From NCBI GenBank assembly GCA_900230115.1, contig LT907983.1, positions 4,882,774 through 4,946,773 of the forward strand: a stretch of 64,000 bases of DNA, in the 5' to 3' direction. Numbering within the stretch: the first letter of the stretch is position 1; every line of letters begins with the position of its first letter. The notes under the pieces were generated by a model. The model worked only from the letters and a program-made list of their open reading frames with translations, had not been told where the DNA came from and did not search any database. Of this stretch, positions 1 through 8,914 are shown one piece after another. A program made the position numbers and the translations under genes. The stretch is from Spirosomataceae bacterium TFI 002. GTDB taxonomy: Bacteria > Bacteroidota > Bacteroidia > Cytophagales > Spirosomataceae.

Positions 1-1
1 G

Positions 2-1507
2 TATTTGATTGTTGGTTTGGTTTTAGGAATAGATTCTGATTCTTTCGGTCAACAAGCTAATAAGCCTAATATTGTTATAATTTATGCTGATGACATGGGC
101 TATGGTGACCTTAACTGCCAGAATCCTGACTCTAAGATACCAACGGTTAATTTGGACAAGTTGGCTAGTGAAGGAATGCGTTTTACTGATGCTCATAGCT
201 CTTCGGGCATATGTTCACCTAGTAGATTCGCTTTGCTAACGGGAATGTACCATTGGCGTAGACAACATGATATTATAAAGTCTTTTGGTTCACCATTTTT
301 TCACGACAGCGACTATACTTTACCGCAAATGCTTAGTGAGAACGACTATGTAACAGCCGCCATAGGAAAATGGCACCTTGGATGGGATTGGGAGTTTTTA
401 AATGAACCTACTTCAGAAATTGAGAAGAATGGTAAAATCACCAAGTATTACGGAGCTAAGGACTTGGATTGGACAAAACCAATAAAAGGAGGTCCTACTG
501 CAAGAGGTTTCATTTACTACTTTGGTGACGGAACAATAAATTTTCCACCGTATGCATGGATTGAAAACGATAAACTGTTAGAAATTCCTACGGAAGAATT
601 GGATAATGACAAAATGCCGTCAAATGCCAATGAAGGCAATTGGGAGTTTAGACCAGGACCAGCTTTGAAAGGCTGGGATCCATATAAAGTTTTACCAACC
701 TTAACCCAAAAAGCAAAGGACTGGATTGGTAATCAGAAAGCTGATCAGCCATTTTTCTTGTATATGGCATTGCCTAGCCCGCATGCACCTATAATTCCGA
801 ATGACGAATTCATAGGTACTTCCAAAGCCGGGGCTTATGGCGATTTCGTAGTTCAAACTGATTGGGTAGCAGGAGAGGTTTTAAAGGCTTTGAAAGAAAA
901 TGGTTTTGAAGAAAACACACTTGTAATTTTTACATCTGATAATGGACCAGAAAATTATGCTTTTGCTAGAGCTGAGAATTTTGGACATTTCAGCATGGGA
1001 GATTTTAGGGGCTTAAAAAGAGACGTATGGGAAGGAGGGCACCATGTTCCATTTATTGCTAAATGGCCTAATAAAATCAAAAGTGGGTCTGTTACAAATG
1101 AATTGATTTCTCAAATAGATATAATGAACACAGTTGCCAACATTTTAGAAGTCAATCTTCCTGGAATGGCTGCACCAGATAGCTATAATCTGCTACCAGT
1201 ATTTTTTGAAAAAGAATATAGTAAACCATTGAGAGAAGCCACCGTTCACAATACTTATGCTAATAAATGGGGAATTCGAAAAGGAGATTGGTTATATATC
1301 AACTACAAGGATGGTGAGCAAAATCGAATGCCCGAGAGTTTTAAGAAACTAAGAGACTATGAAGATTTCACTACAGCAGGCTTACTTTTTAACATGAAGA
1401 TTGACCCTTATCAAAGGGTTAACCTATACGATGAAAATCCTGATAAAGTAAAAGAATTATCTGAAATGCTAGATGAATATAGTAATGGGAGATCTTCTAA
1501 AAGATAA
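2..1507 (+). CDS. Sulfatase (arylsulfatase-type), 5' end cut by window
   Basis: Predicted exported formylglycine-dependent sulfatase that removes sulfate esters from glycans. The frame is open to the window edge; the first in-window candidate is a TTG at position 5 inside a hydrophobic stretch ending near Gly-Gln-Gln. The true start and most of the signal peptide therefore lie upstream. The alkaline-phosphatase-fold start [13 protein letters not shown] gives the metal-binding aspartates. The signature CSPSR, with the Cys codon at 212-214 as the formylglycine precursor, is followed by LLTGMY. A later TSDNGPE motif supplies further metal ligands. About 500 residues is normal for the family. The exact substrate cannot be read. 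The GH29 fucosidase 30 kb away suggests a sulfated, fucose-containing glycan, but this is only context. Confidence 0.93.
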   Translation, partial: YLIVGLVLGIDSDSFGQQANKPNIVIIYADDMGYGDLNCQNPDSKIPTVNLDKLASEGMRFTDAHSSSGICSPSRFALLTGMYHWRRQHDIIKSFGSPFFHDSDYTLPQMLSENDYVTAAIGKWHLGWDWEFLNEPTSEIEKNGKITKYYGAKDLDWTKPIKGGPTARGFIYYFGDGTINFPPYAWIENDKLLEIPTEELDNDKMPSNANEGNWEFRPGPALKGWDPYKVLPTLTQKAKDWIGNQKADQPFFLYMALPSPHAPIIPNDEFIGTSKAGAYGDFVVQTDWVAGEVLKALKENGFEENTLVIFTSDNGPENYAFARAENFGHFSMGDFRGLKRDVWEGGHHVPFIAKWPNKIKSGSVTNELISQIDIMNTVANILEVNLPGMAAPDSYNLLPVFFEKEYSKPLREATVHNTYANKWGIRKGDWLYINYKDGEQNRMPESFKKLRDYEDFTTAGLLFNMKIDPYQRVNLYDENPDKVKELSEMLDEYSNGRSSKR

Positions 1508-1540
1508 GAAATTAGTACAAACCTATTTCTTTAAAACCTT

Positions 1541-1828
1541 TTACCAGCGTTCCCAAGGAAACTTCTTTCTAGCTTTAGTTCTTTTGACTCCATCCACAGT
1601 TTGTAGTTCGGTGTCAGGGTTTTCTTCACCTTTATTTTTATCCCATAAAAAGTGGTAACGCTCTGGGAATATTTTGTTTCGGCTTGAAAATACACCACTG
1701 ACAAAATCACCGTGTTGATGTTCATATTTTGACCTACATGTTTCCATGGGACAACGAGGAGCCCAACAGGAGCTGAGCGTAAAGGCTGTAAATAAGAATA
1801 GTATAATATTTTTTAAAGTACGAGACAT
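1541..1828 (-). CDS. Small hypothetical lipoprotein (95 aa)
   Basis: No family recognised. The N-terminus is a lipoprotein signal: a hydrophobic run then LSSC, with the modified Cys about residue 21, so the protein is probably anchored in the envelope. The mature part is Cys- and His-rich near its start (CWAPRCPMETC, then EHQHGD) and very basic at the C-terminus (KRTKARKKFPWERW). This resembles a small metal-binding or scaffold protein, but no function can be assigned. Its ATG lies 16 bases inside the 3' end of the preceding envelope-protein gene, so the two are translationally coupled. Confidence 0.7.
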   Translation of the reverse strand: MSRTLKNIILFLFTAFTLSSCWAPRCPMETCRSKYEHQHGDFVSGVFSSRNKIFPERYHFLWDKNKGEENPDTELQTVDGVKRTKARKKFPWERW

Positions 1829-2577
1829 AGTCTTAATCCTGCTGTTTTACTTAGAAATAAACCTTTGCTACCAAGCTCTCTGTTTGGCTGTTTAAAGGCA
1901 AATTTTTGTTTGATGAAATCTTCTTCTGCATTGAAAGTCTCAATGGTGGGTGTGGTAGTGCTTTGTCCCACACCAATACCCGCAAATGCGTCAACGAATA
2001 GAAACCTAGTGATGTGAAAATGCTTCCCAATTTTTAAGTTAATCGCCCTTTCGAATGTTTCGGCTTCTAATGGTTCTGAAACTAAAAATGGGATGTTGGA
2101 AGGGACTTCAAATGGATATGCATTATAACCAGTATTGAAAGATTGTGAAGAGCTTATAGTTTTGTGAACGTATTCAATGGCATAGTACCGGCCAAATGGC
2201 TTTTTATCCAAAGCATAAAAAGGAAACCAATCCGAAAAGTACATTCTTATTTCACCTCGGTATTGTTTGGATTCCATGTTTTGTAATGGGAGTCCTTCTT
2301 TATCTCTAAAGATACCTTGACCTTTTCCTTTACCGTAGTCAAAACAGAAACTGAATTTTCCAAAAGGTGGAGCTATTTCAACACCATACCTAAAGTTTTT
2401 ATCCGCTTCAAAAAAAGAAGTAGGAGTGACTTTTAGTAATAGAAATGGTTGGTGTGTAAAGTTTACAGGCTTACGCATTACTTCTGATGCTTCTTCAAAT
2501 GAAGCTGACATTTGAGCATTTACACTCAAAATGAAACCAAAAGTTATAGCGAATAAGCACGAAAATCGTTGCAGCAT
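1813..2577 (-). CDS. Predicted outer-membrane beta-barrel protein
   Basis: A 254-residue protein with a signal peptide ending VNA-Q (cleavage near residue 21). It has many short amphipathic strands rich in aromatic residues and ends in a hydrophobic strand (TAGLRLCLVL), as small Bacteroidota outer-membrane barrels do. No catalytic motif is seen. It overlaps the following small lipoprotein gene by 16 bases on the same strand, so the pair probably works together at the outer membrane. The function is unknown. The start is the ATG at 2577, which gives a complete signal peptide. Confidence 0.7.
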   Translation of the reverse strand: MLQRFSCLFAITFGFILSVNAQMSASFEEASEVMRKPVNFTHQPFLLLKVTPTSFFEADKNFRYGVEIAPPFGKFSFCFDYGKGKGQGIFRDKEGLPLQNMESKQYRGEIRMYFSDWFPFYALDKKPFGRYYAIEYVHKTISSSQSFNTGYNAYPFEVPSNIPFLVSEPLEAETFERAINLKIGKHFHITRFLFVDAFAGIGVGQSTTTPTIETFNAEEDFIKQKFAFKQPNRELGSKGLFLSKTAGLRLCLVL

Positions 2578-3069
2578 ATGAATTTGAATCTATTTTTTCT
2601 AACGAAAACCAATGTAAAAAAGTGTTGAAAACCTTTTCAAATGATTCTATAAAGTAGAGGCATTCAATTTCTAAGCCAGATTTTAATTATAATAATAGCT
2701 TTTCAAATTTTACATCTCAAAGGCAAAACTTTCCTTTCAATATTATCATGTTTAAAATTGAAGCAAACAATACAATTGATAACGGTACCAATGTGACTTA
2801 CGATGCGGGGAAGTATATATTGTTAAACCCCGGTTTTAGGGTTAAAAATGGAGGTGTTTTTAAAGCAAATATTGATGGTTGTGGAAACCAATAATCCAGA
2901 GGTAAATCAAAATGAAATTAGTTTAGCGTAATTTTGGGTTTACCGATTACTAAATATTGTTTACAATACAATATATCGGAGAAAATAAGCCGTAGTTTTA
3001 TACTGGAGGTATGATGTTTTTGATTTTAGAATTGTTCTCTGTTTCATACTTCGCCTAATGTTATAGCTC
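2578..3069. other. Intergenic region upstream of the secreted peptidase
   Basis: Holds the orphan 48-residue domain at 2748-2894 listed separately. The rest is AT-rich. A TAATTTTG match to the Bacteroidota -7 element lies at 2929-2936, without a clear -33 element. A 7-bp inverted repeat (atattgt/acaatat) lies just after it. Nothing else is recognised. Confidence 0.5.
2748..2894 (+). pseudogene. Orphan '3-coathanger'-type C-terminal domain (48 codons)
   Basis: An ATG-started 48-codon frame ending IDGCGNQ. From its KIEANN onward it matches the C-terminus of the secreted protein at 14783-16465 at about 41 of 46 positions (counted by eye), including DAGKYILLNPGF and the identical last eleven residues. 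Upstream the frame stays open only to a TAG at 2655-2657 and encodes no signal peptide. It is therefore read as the 3' stump of a lost paralogue rather than a free-standing gene. The domain resembles the Bacteroidota module annotated as 3-coathanger stack / GCX_COOH, which sits at the C-terminus of secreted proteins. It precedes another carrier of a divergent copy, the peptidase at 3070. Confidence 0.7.
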
Positions 3070-6000
3070 ATGAAAAAACTGTACAAATGGCTGATTTACA
3101 CAGTCTTATTTATCGTTATTGGAAGTCAATTACAAGCACAAACTATCATAAATGCACCGAATCTCAATAAAAACTCAAAGTTGCAATTGGGCTTGGCTGA
3201 GGTTTTTGCAGTTAAACAGAACAATATCAACGCAGTTTTAAGTGAAAGTAATGTTCCATTATATAGTCTACAAAACTTTAAAGAGAACAATTCGAAAATA
3301 AGAGTTGATATTATTTCTAAAGGTAACGGTGATGTCCTTTATGCTGAATTGCTAAATTTAAATATAGAAATAGTAGCTCGTCAGCAGAATTATTTCACTT
3401 GTTGGGCTGAAATTACTCAGTTAAATAATTACCTCAACAAGGCTCCAAGCATTTCTTTCATGCGGTCGTCATTGAAAGCTTTGAATAATGCAGGTATTGT
3501 ACAATCACAAGGAGATGCGGCTCAACGCTCGAACCTAGCAAGAGCTCTAGGCGTAAACGGTGCTGGTGTAAAAGTGGGTGTATTGTCAGATAGTTACAAT
3601 CATAAAGGAGGTGCGGCTGCTGGCGTGGCTAATGGTGAATTACCAGGAACTGGAAATCCAGCTGGTTTTACTACAGATATAACTGTCTTAGCAGAAATGA
3701 CAAATCCTGGTGGTTCCGACGAAGGTCGAGCAATGCTCGAAATTATTCATGATGTTGCACCAGGTGCTCAATTGTACTATTATACAGCATTTAATGGACA
3801 AACTGATTTTGCGGCCGGTATTAAAGCATTGGCGGATGCTGGATGTGATATTATAGTAGATGATGTTTTTTATTATGCTGAACCCATGTTTCAAGATGGT
3901 ATTATCGCTCAAGCAGTGGATTACGCAGTGAACGAAAAAGGTGCAACTTACTTTTCCTCGGCCGGTAATTACTCGAACCGCTCTTATGATGCTGCATATC
4001 AAGGAACTACATTTGAACCCTTTGGTGCTGGTCAAGGTATGGCTCATAACTTTGGAACTGATGCCGACCCTATTTATTACTTACCAGTCGCTAAAACAAA
4101 TTCAAGTGCGGTTGTAGTGGCACTTCAATGGGATGAGCCTTTTCTATCGGCGGGTAATGGTTCACCGGGTTCTGCTTCAGATTTGGATTTGGCACTTTTA
4201 ACTTACGATGGTTCTGTTTATAGTGTGATTGCCACTAGTTTTGCGGATAACATAAATGGAGATCCAGTTGAATTAGCACAGGTTTTTGGTTCTGGTACTT
4301 TTTACGTTGCAGTGGTAAGATATTCAGGTCCCGACCCAACTCATCTCAAACTAAATTTTTATGGATCAATAAATTGGGACACTTCTACACCTTCAAATAT
4401 TGTAGGCATTAAAGCAGGTTCAACTGTAGGTCATTCCAATGCGACTGGGGCAATTGCCACAGGAGCAGCACATTATGTTAAAACTCCTGCTTTTGGTGTT
4501 AACCCACCAGAGGTAGAGTCTTTTTCATCAAAAGGAGGAACCAAAGTTATTTTTAGTAAAGAAGGTATTCGATTAGCTTCGCCAATTGACAGATTTAAAC
4601 CTGAAATTACTGCTCCAGACGGGGCCAATAATTCATTTTTTGGTTATGATTCAGAGCCTGATGGATTTCCTAATTTTTTTGGTACTTCTGCTGCCGCTCC
4701 ACATGCTGCTGCAGTAGCGGCTTTGATGCTTGAGGCAGAACCTTCATACACACCAGCAAACATTTTAACAGAACTGAGAAATTCAAGTACCGACATGGAT
4801 GACCCCACAACTCCAGGTTTCGATATTGGCTTTGACTATGCAACTGGAGCTGGATTAATTAAGGCCGATGTAGCTGTTCAAGCTGCTATAAATTCATTTT
4901 GTAAAATTTCGCTTACACAAGCTAGCCAAGTTTTAAGTTGTGCTGGTCTTAACAATGGGTCGGCAAGTGTGAATCTAGTTAATAATGGACCTCAATCTTA
5001 TACATATGATTGGACACCTGGAAACCCTACAGGTGATGGTACACCAAGTGTTACTGGATTAAGTCCTGGAACTTATACCTGTACAGTGAGCGACGGTAAT
5101 TTTTGTACTGCTGAGGTAGGTTTTAATATAACTGAAACTTTGCCCTTGAGCTACCCTTTCTATACTGAGTATTTAGATAACGTTTATGCATGCGAGGCGG
5201 GTTCGGCAGAGCTTATTGTAAATCCCTTGAGCTTTGGAGGAAGTGCTTCTGGCTTTCAATGGCAGGTTAATACAGGTTCTGGATTTAGTGATTTGACTGA
5301 AAGTGTAGATTTTGAAGGTGTAAATAATGATTCGCTTTTGATTCATAATATTACAAATGGATTAAATAATTATCAATACCGTGCGGTTATTTCTAATGTA
5401 TGTAATTCCATTAATTCGGACACTACGCTTTTAAAGGTCAATCAGTTACCAGCAATAGTAACGGAGCCCGTAGGACAAAATGTTTGTGTAGGAAATCAAA
5501 CTACATTATCCGTGGTTGCCGATGGTTCAGGACTTTCTTACCAATGGCAATTAAATGATGGTACTGGATTTTCAAATGTTTCAAGTAATGGTAATTACAG
5601 TAATGTAAATACTCCAAACCTTAGAATTAGCAATATTTCCAACGATTTCAATAATTACGCATATCGATGTGTGGTTTTCAATTCATGCCAATCCATTAAC
5701 TCTAGCTCGGCAGTTATTCAAGTGGACCCAACAATAACTATTTTAGGTCAGCCGGGTGACCAAGCCGTATGTCAAAATGGTAACATAGCTTTTGTGATAA
5801 ATGAGGTCAATATCTCTGGAGGTTCAACAGTATATCAATGGCAACGTAGTACAAATAATGGACTTACATACGGGAATATTTCAAACAACAGTGTGTATTC
5901 AGGTGTAAATACGAGAACATTGAATCTTGTAAATATTCCTGCTAGTCTACATAACTCAAGATACCGCTGTTTAATAAATAATTATTGCCAGTCTTCGGGA

Positions 6001-6585
6001 GCCTTATTGTCCGTGATACCAATTGCCACAGTTACAAGTCAGCCAACGAATGTTGAGATTTGCGAGGGTAATAATGCCATTTTTAATATTCAGGCAGCGG
6101 GTGTAGGGCTTACTTATCGTTGGCAGGTTAAAACTAATGCAAGTGGAAACTTCGTTAATGTTACTGATGGTGGAATTTACCAAGGTGCTACGACTCAAAG
6201 TCTTCAATTATCGTTTCCTAGTGCTAGTAATAATGAAAATCAATATCGCTGTTTAGTTTGGGGAACTTCTTCTTGTGATGTTACGGCAGATACCTCTTCG
6301 GTCGCAATAATGACCGTTGGGATTGCTGCTGAGGCTCAAATTATAAGCTGGAATAGCCCAATTAGTACTAATGTAGGTGTAACCCAAGCCGTGGGTTATA
6401 TCGTGGGAATTAATGATTTGATTGCTCCAGATGGTAAGGCAGAATACCGAGCTGGAAATTCGATATTGTTAAATCCAGGATTTGAAGTTCAACAAGGAGC
6501 AGTGTTCAAGGCTATCATTCGAAACCCTTGCCAGACCACAGTTATAAATGAGAATTCACCTATTCCAAAAGAGATTGTAAAGTAG
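3070..6585 (+). CDS. Secreted S8/S53-like serine peptidase with SprB and Ig-like repeats
   Basis: A 1171-residue exported protein with a signal peptide ending LQAQ. The subtilisin-fold catalytic domain covers about residues 150-610. The Asp motif is VGVLSDSYN (Asp174). The Ser motif is GTSAAAPH (Ser540). Where subtilisins have HGT, this protein has DEGRAM (Glu218), followed by the usual helix to APGAQL. This gives an Asp-Glu-Ser set as in sedolisin-like (S53-like) subgroups rather than Asp-His-Ser. Residues about 615-690 look like a SprB repeat. About 705-1080 hold four Ig-like repeats of about 90 residues, each with a YQWQ-type strand and an N-N-YRC strand. The C-terminus carries a divergent 3-coathanger-type module (AGNSILLNPGFEV). 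It is probably surface-attached or secreted, and the substrate is unknown. Confidence 0.9.
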   Translation: MKKLYKWLIYTVLFIVIGSQLQAQTIINAPNLNKNSKLQLGLAEVFAVKQNNINAVLSESNVPLYSLQNFKENNSKIRVDIISKGNGDVLYAELLNLNIEIVARQQNYFTCWAEITQLNNYLNKAPSISFMRSSLKALNNAGIVQSQGDAAQRSNLARALGVNGAGVKVGVLSDSYNHKGGAAAGVANGELPGTGNPAGFTTDITVLAEMTNPGGSDEGRAMLEIIHDVAPGAQLYYYTAFNGQTDFAAGIKALADAGCDIIVDDVFYYAEPMFQDGIIAQAVDYAVNEKGATYFSSAGNYSNRSYDAAYQGTTFEPFGAGQGMAHNFGTDADPIYYLPVAKTNSSAVVVALQWDEPFLSAGNGSPGSASDLDLALLTYDGSVYSVIATSFADNINGDPVELAQVFGSGTFYVAVVRYSGPDPTHLKLNFYGSINWDTSTPSNIVGIKAGSTVGHSNATGAIATGAAHYVKTPAFGVNPPEVESFSSKGGTKVIFSKEGIRLASPIDRFKPEITAPDGANNSFFGYDSEPDGFPNFFGTSAAAPHAAAVAALMLEAEPSYTPANILTELRNSSTDMDDPTTPGFDIGFDYATGAGLIKADVAVQAAINSFCKISLTQASQVLSCAGLNNGSASVNLVNNGPQSYTYDWTPGNPTGDGTPSVTGLSPGTYTCTVSDGNFCTAEVGFNITETLPLSYPFYTEYLDNVYACEAGSAELIVNPLSFGGSASGFQWQVNTGSGFSDLTESVDFEGVNNDSLLIHNITNGLNNYQYRAVISNVCNSINSDTTLLKVNQLPAIVTEPVGQNVCVGNQTTLSVVADGSGLSYQWQLNDGTGFSNVSSNGNYSNVNTPNLRISNISNDFNNYAYRCVVFNSCQSINSSSAVIQVDPTITILGQPGDQAVCQNGNIAFVINEVNISGGSTVYQWQRSTNNGLTYGNISNNSVYSGVNTRTLNLVNIPASLHNSRYRCLINNYCQSSGALLSVIPIATVTSQPTNVEICEGNNAIFNIQAAGVGLTYRWQVKTNASGNFVNVTDGGIYQGATTQSLQLSFPSASNNENQYRCLVWGTSSCDVTADTSSVAIMTVGIAAEAQIISWNSPISTNVGVTQAVGYIVGINDLIAPDGKAEYRAGNSILLNPGFEVQQGAVFKAIIRNPCQTTVINENSPIPKEIVK

Positions 6586-6639
6586 TTTACTTCAAAGTAA
6601 CGTGCGATTACTTAAATGGAGGTTTTGTAAACCACTTGC

Positions 6640-8250
6640 TTAAAAATTTACACCAGCGTATGAGATTCCAGTTAGTCTATGCATGTTATGATCCATTGTA
6701 GATAAATCTCTAAAGTTGAACTTTGAAACATTGTCATGCCCGCATGAACGTGCAACTACTTTTATAAGGTCATTGCTAGCATTGAAAAAGTTATGCAGTT
6801 GTTCCGCCGATGAGTCTATAATCAATCTTTGTCTTAGATTTTCTTTTTGTGTTGCAATACCAACAGGGCAATTATTGGAACTACAAGCTCTCATTCCAAG
6901 ACAACCAATTGCTTGTAAGGCAGCATTAGAAACCGCAATGGCATCTGCCCCAAGCATCATCGCTTTGGCGAAATCTTCAGCAACTCTAAGTCCCCCTGTA
7001 ATAATTAGTGTAACATCATTTGCACCCACTTTGTCAAGGTGTTTTCTTGCCCTTGCCAATGCAGGGATCGTAGGTACATTGATATTATTTCTCAATATAG
7101 TGGGAGCAGATCCTGTTCCTCCACCTCTACCATCTAGTATGATATAATCGACTCCTACTTCTAAAGCGAAATCAATATCTGCCTCTATGTGGCTTGCAGC
7201 AATTTTAAAACCAATAGGTATTCCTCCAGTCTTTTGTCTTACTTCATCAGCTACAGCTTTAAAGTCACTGGCTGTTTTTAGGTCAGGAAAAGCTGCAGGT
7301 GAAATAGCATTTTCACCTTCTTTTAAACCACGAACTTCTGCAATCTCTTTTGTTACTTTGTTACCTGGAAGGTGTCCGCCTGTACCGGTTTTGGCTCCTT
7401 GTCCACCTTTGAAATGAAAAGCTTGAGCTTTTTGTACCTTCTCCCAAGTGAAACCAAATTTTCCCGAAGCCAATTCGTAGAAATACTTAGTGTTGTTTTC
7501 TTGCTCTTCTGGCAGCATGCCTCCTTCACCACTACAAATCCCAGTACCTGCTAGCTCTGCTCCTGTGGAAAGTGCAATTTTTGCTTCTTGGGATAAAGCA
7601 CCGAAACTCATATCAGAAACGAATAGCGGAATATCCAGCTGTAGGGGTTTCTTTGCTTTGGGACCAATAATCACAGCAGTTTTTACATTTTCGTCGTCTA
7701 ACAACGGCCTACTTGCCAGTTGAGCAGGTAAAAACTGTATATTTTCCCATTTTGGTAAGGTATTTCTGTCCACGCCCATTGAGGCACTTGGTCCATGGTG
7801 TCCGTAATTTTTGAGACCGTTTTTTGATAATTCTTTAATATATCCTGTGAATGGCTCAGTATTTTCAGGATGAGTATCGGCGTATTGTCCTAAATATTCC
7901 TTTCGATTAAAAGGCTGTGGATGAGCTTCTAGGTACTCGCTGATTTCGTTTTCATCGATCCATACATAACCTACTTTAATTGCTGCCGTGAACTTATGGA
8001 GCACTTCAGAGTTGTTGTACTCCGATACTCCAGTATCAATGCGATAATCCCAACCATGTAGGCCACATATCAGGTTGTCGCCAACTACATGTCCATCTGC
8101 CATGAGTGCTCCTCTATGGAGACACCTTCCATAAAGAACGGAGACATTATCATCGAACTTAGTTATCAATAAATCCAGGCCGTTTACTTGATATGGTAAT
8201 GGTTTTCTGTCTTTAAGATCATCGAACTTAACGGTTTGTAACATGTTCAT
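6640..8250 (-). CDS. Rieske domain fused to FMN-binding glutamate synthase-like protein
   Basis: A 536-residue cytoplasmic flavoprotein. The N-terminal 100 residues form a Rieske [2Fe-2S] domain with Cys43-x-His45 and Cys62-x-x-His65. The rest is the FMN-binding domain of glutamate-synthase large subunits (PF01645 type): PLFVSDMSFGALS, then GEGGMLPEE, GGQGAKTGTGGHLP, the DGRGGGTGSAP loop and ITGGLR. A Cys cluster (CLGMRACSSNNCPVG) matches the place where GltB binds its 3Fe-4S cluster. The glutaminase domain is absent, so it cannot be a full glutamate synthase. The Rieske domain presumably feeds electrons to the flavin. The in vivo reaction is unknown. It stands alone, convergent with the peptidase gene and 55 bases from it. 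Confidence 0.9.
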   Translation of the reverse strand: MNMLQTVKFDDLKDRKPLPYQVNGLDLLITKFDDNVSVLYGRCLHRGALMADGHVVGDNLICGLHGWDYRIDTGVSEYNNSEVLHKFTAAIKVGYVWIDENEISEYLEAHPQPFNRKEYLGQYADTHPENTEPFTGYIKELSKNGLKNYGHHGPSASMGVDRNTLPKWENIQFLPAQLASRPLLDDENVKTAVIIGPKAKKPLQLDIPLFVSDMSFGALSQEAKIALSTGAELAGTGICSGEGGMLPEEQENNTKYFYELASGKFGFTWEKVQKAQAFHFKGGQGAKTGTGGHLPGNKVTKEIAEVRGLKEGENAISPAAFPDLKTASDFKAVADEVRQKTGGIPIGFKIAASHIEADIDFALEVGVDYIILDGRGGGTGSAPTILRNNINVPTIPALARARKHLDKVGANDVTLIITGGLRVAEDFAKAMMLGADAIAVSNAALQAIGCLGMRACSSNNCPVGIATQKENLRQRLIIDSSAEQLHNFFNASNDLIKVVARSCGHDNVSKFNFRDLSTMDHNMHRLTGISYAGVNF

Positions 8251-8431
8251 GGCTTTCTTATTTCAGTTTATGGGGTTAGAAGCCAGATATGCTTCGTTCA
8301 CAAGTCTAATTTGAACTTGCTTGTTTATTGCAATTTAAGCTTTCAAACCGAACAATGAAAAGGATATAATGTTTTAGCAGCCTACTATTAATACTATTTC
8401 AATAGCTTTGGAGGATTGTGAGGAGTTAATA

Positions 8432-8914
8432 CTAATACCTTAATTCCTTTTTATAAAATAGTTTATCAACGGGATATATAGGGAAGTCAATGGGTAATTC
8501 ATCTTGAGTAATTTCTTGAAAACCATGATTGGTATAAAACTTCTGAGCTGCTTTAAATTGATTCATTGTTCCAAGATAAATTGCAGAAATTTTGTTGTTA
8601 GTTGCGTAATTAATAACGGTTTCTAACAATGCCTCTGAAACCCCCTTCCCACGAAAGGCTTTATCCACGAATAAGCGTTTCAGCACGATGCACTTGTTTT
8701 GGATAGTTGAAAAGCCAACGGTGCCAATTACTTTACTTTCGAATAATGCAACCCAGTATTTGTTTCCCGGCAGTAGCGATACATCTTTAATAGTTTTTGA
8801 TTGGGGTGAAAAAATAGAAACAACAAACTCATTTGCAATCAATGACATCATCTCATCAATGCCAGGTTGATGGTCTTCATGAAAGGGCAGTATGTTTATC
8901 ATTAAATCAGACAT
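8432..8914 (-). CDS. GNAT family N-acetyltransferase
   Basis: A 160-residue single-domain acetyltransferase. The acetyl-CoA binding motif A is visible as LFVDKAFRGKGVSEALL, followed by a strand-helix ending in AAQKFYTNHGF, a common GNAT C-terminal signature. The substrate cannot be told from sequence. Its ATG overlaps the stop region of the L-serine ammonia-lyase gene by 8 bases, so the two are co-transcribed and probably coupled in translation. Whether the acetyltransferase acts on serine or a related amino acid is speculation. Confidence 0.88.
   Translation of the reverse strand: MSDLMINILPFHEDHQPGIDEMMSLIANEFVVSIFSPQSKTIKDVSLLPGNKYWVALFESKVIGTVGFSTIQNKCIVLKRLFVDKAFRGKGVSEALLETVINYATNNKISAIYLGTMNQFKAAQKFYTNHGFQEITQDELPIDFPIYPVDKLFYKKELRY

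Noticed and set aside
3688-4047. Minus-strand open frame of 119 codons
   Set aside because: Antisense to the peptidase catalytic domain; Cys-rich translation with no family features.
6716-7147. Plus-strand open frame of 143 codons
   Set aside because: Antisense to the Rieske-glutamate-synthase-like gene, whose motifs are intact over the same stretch.
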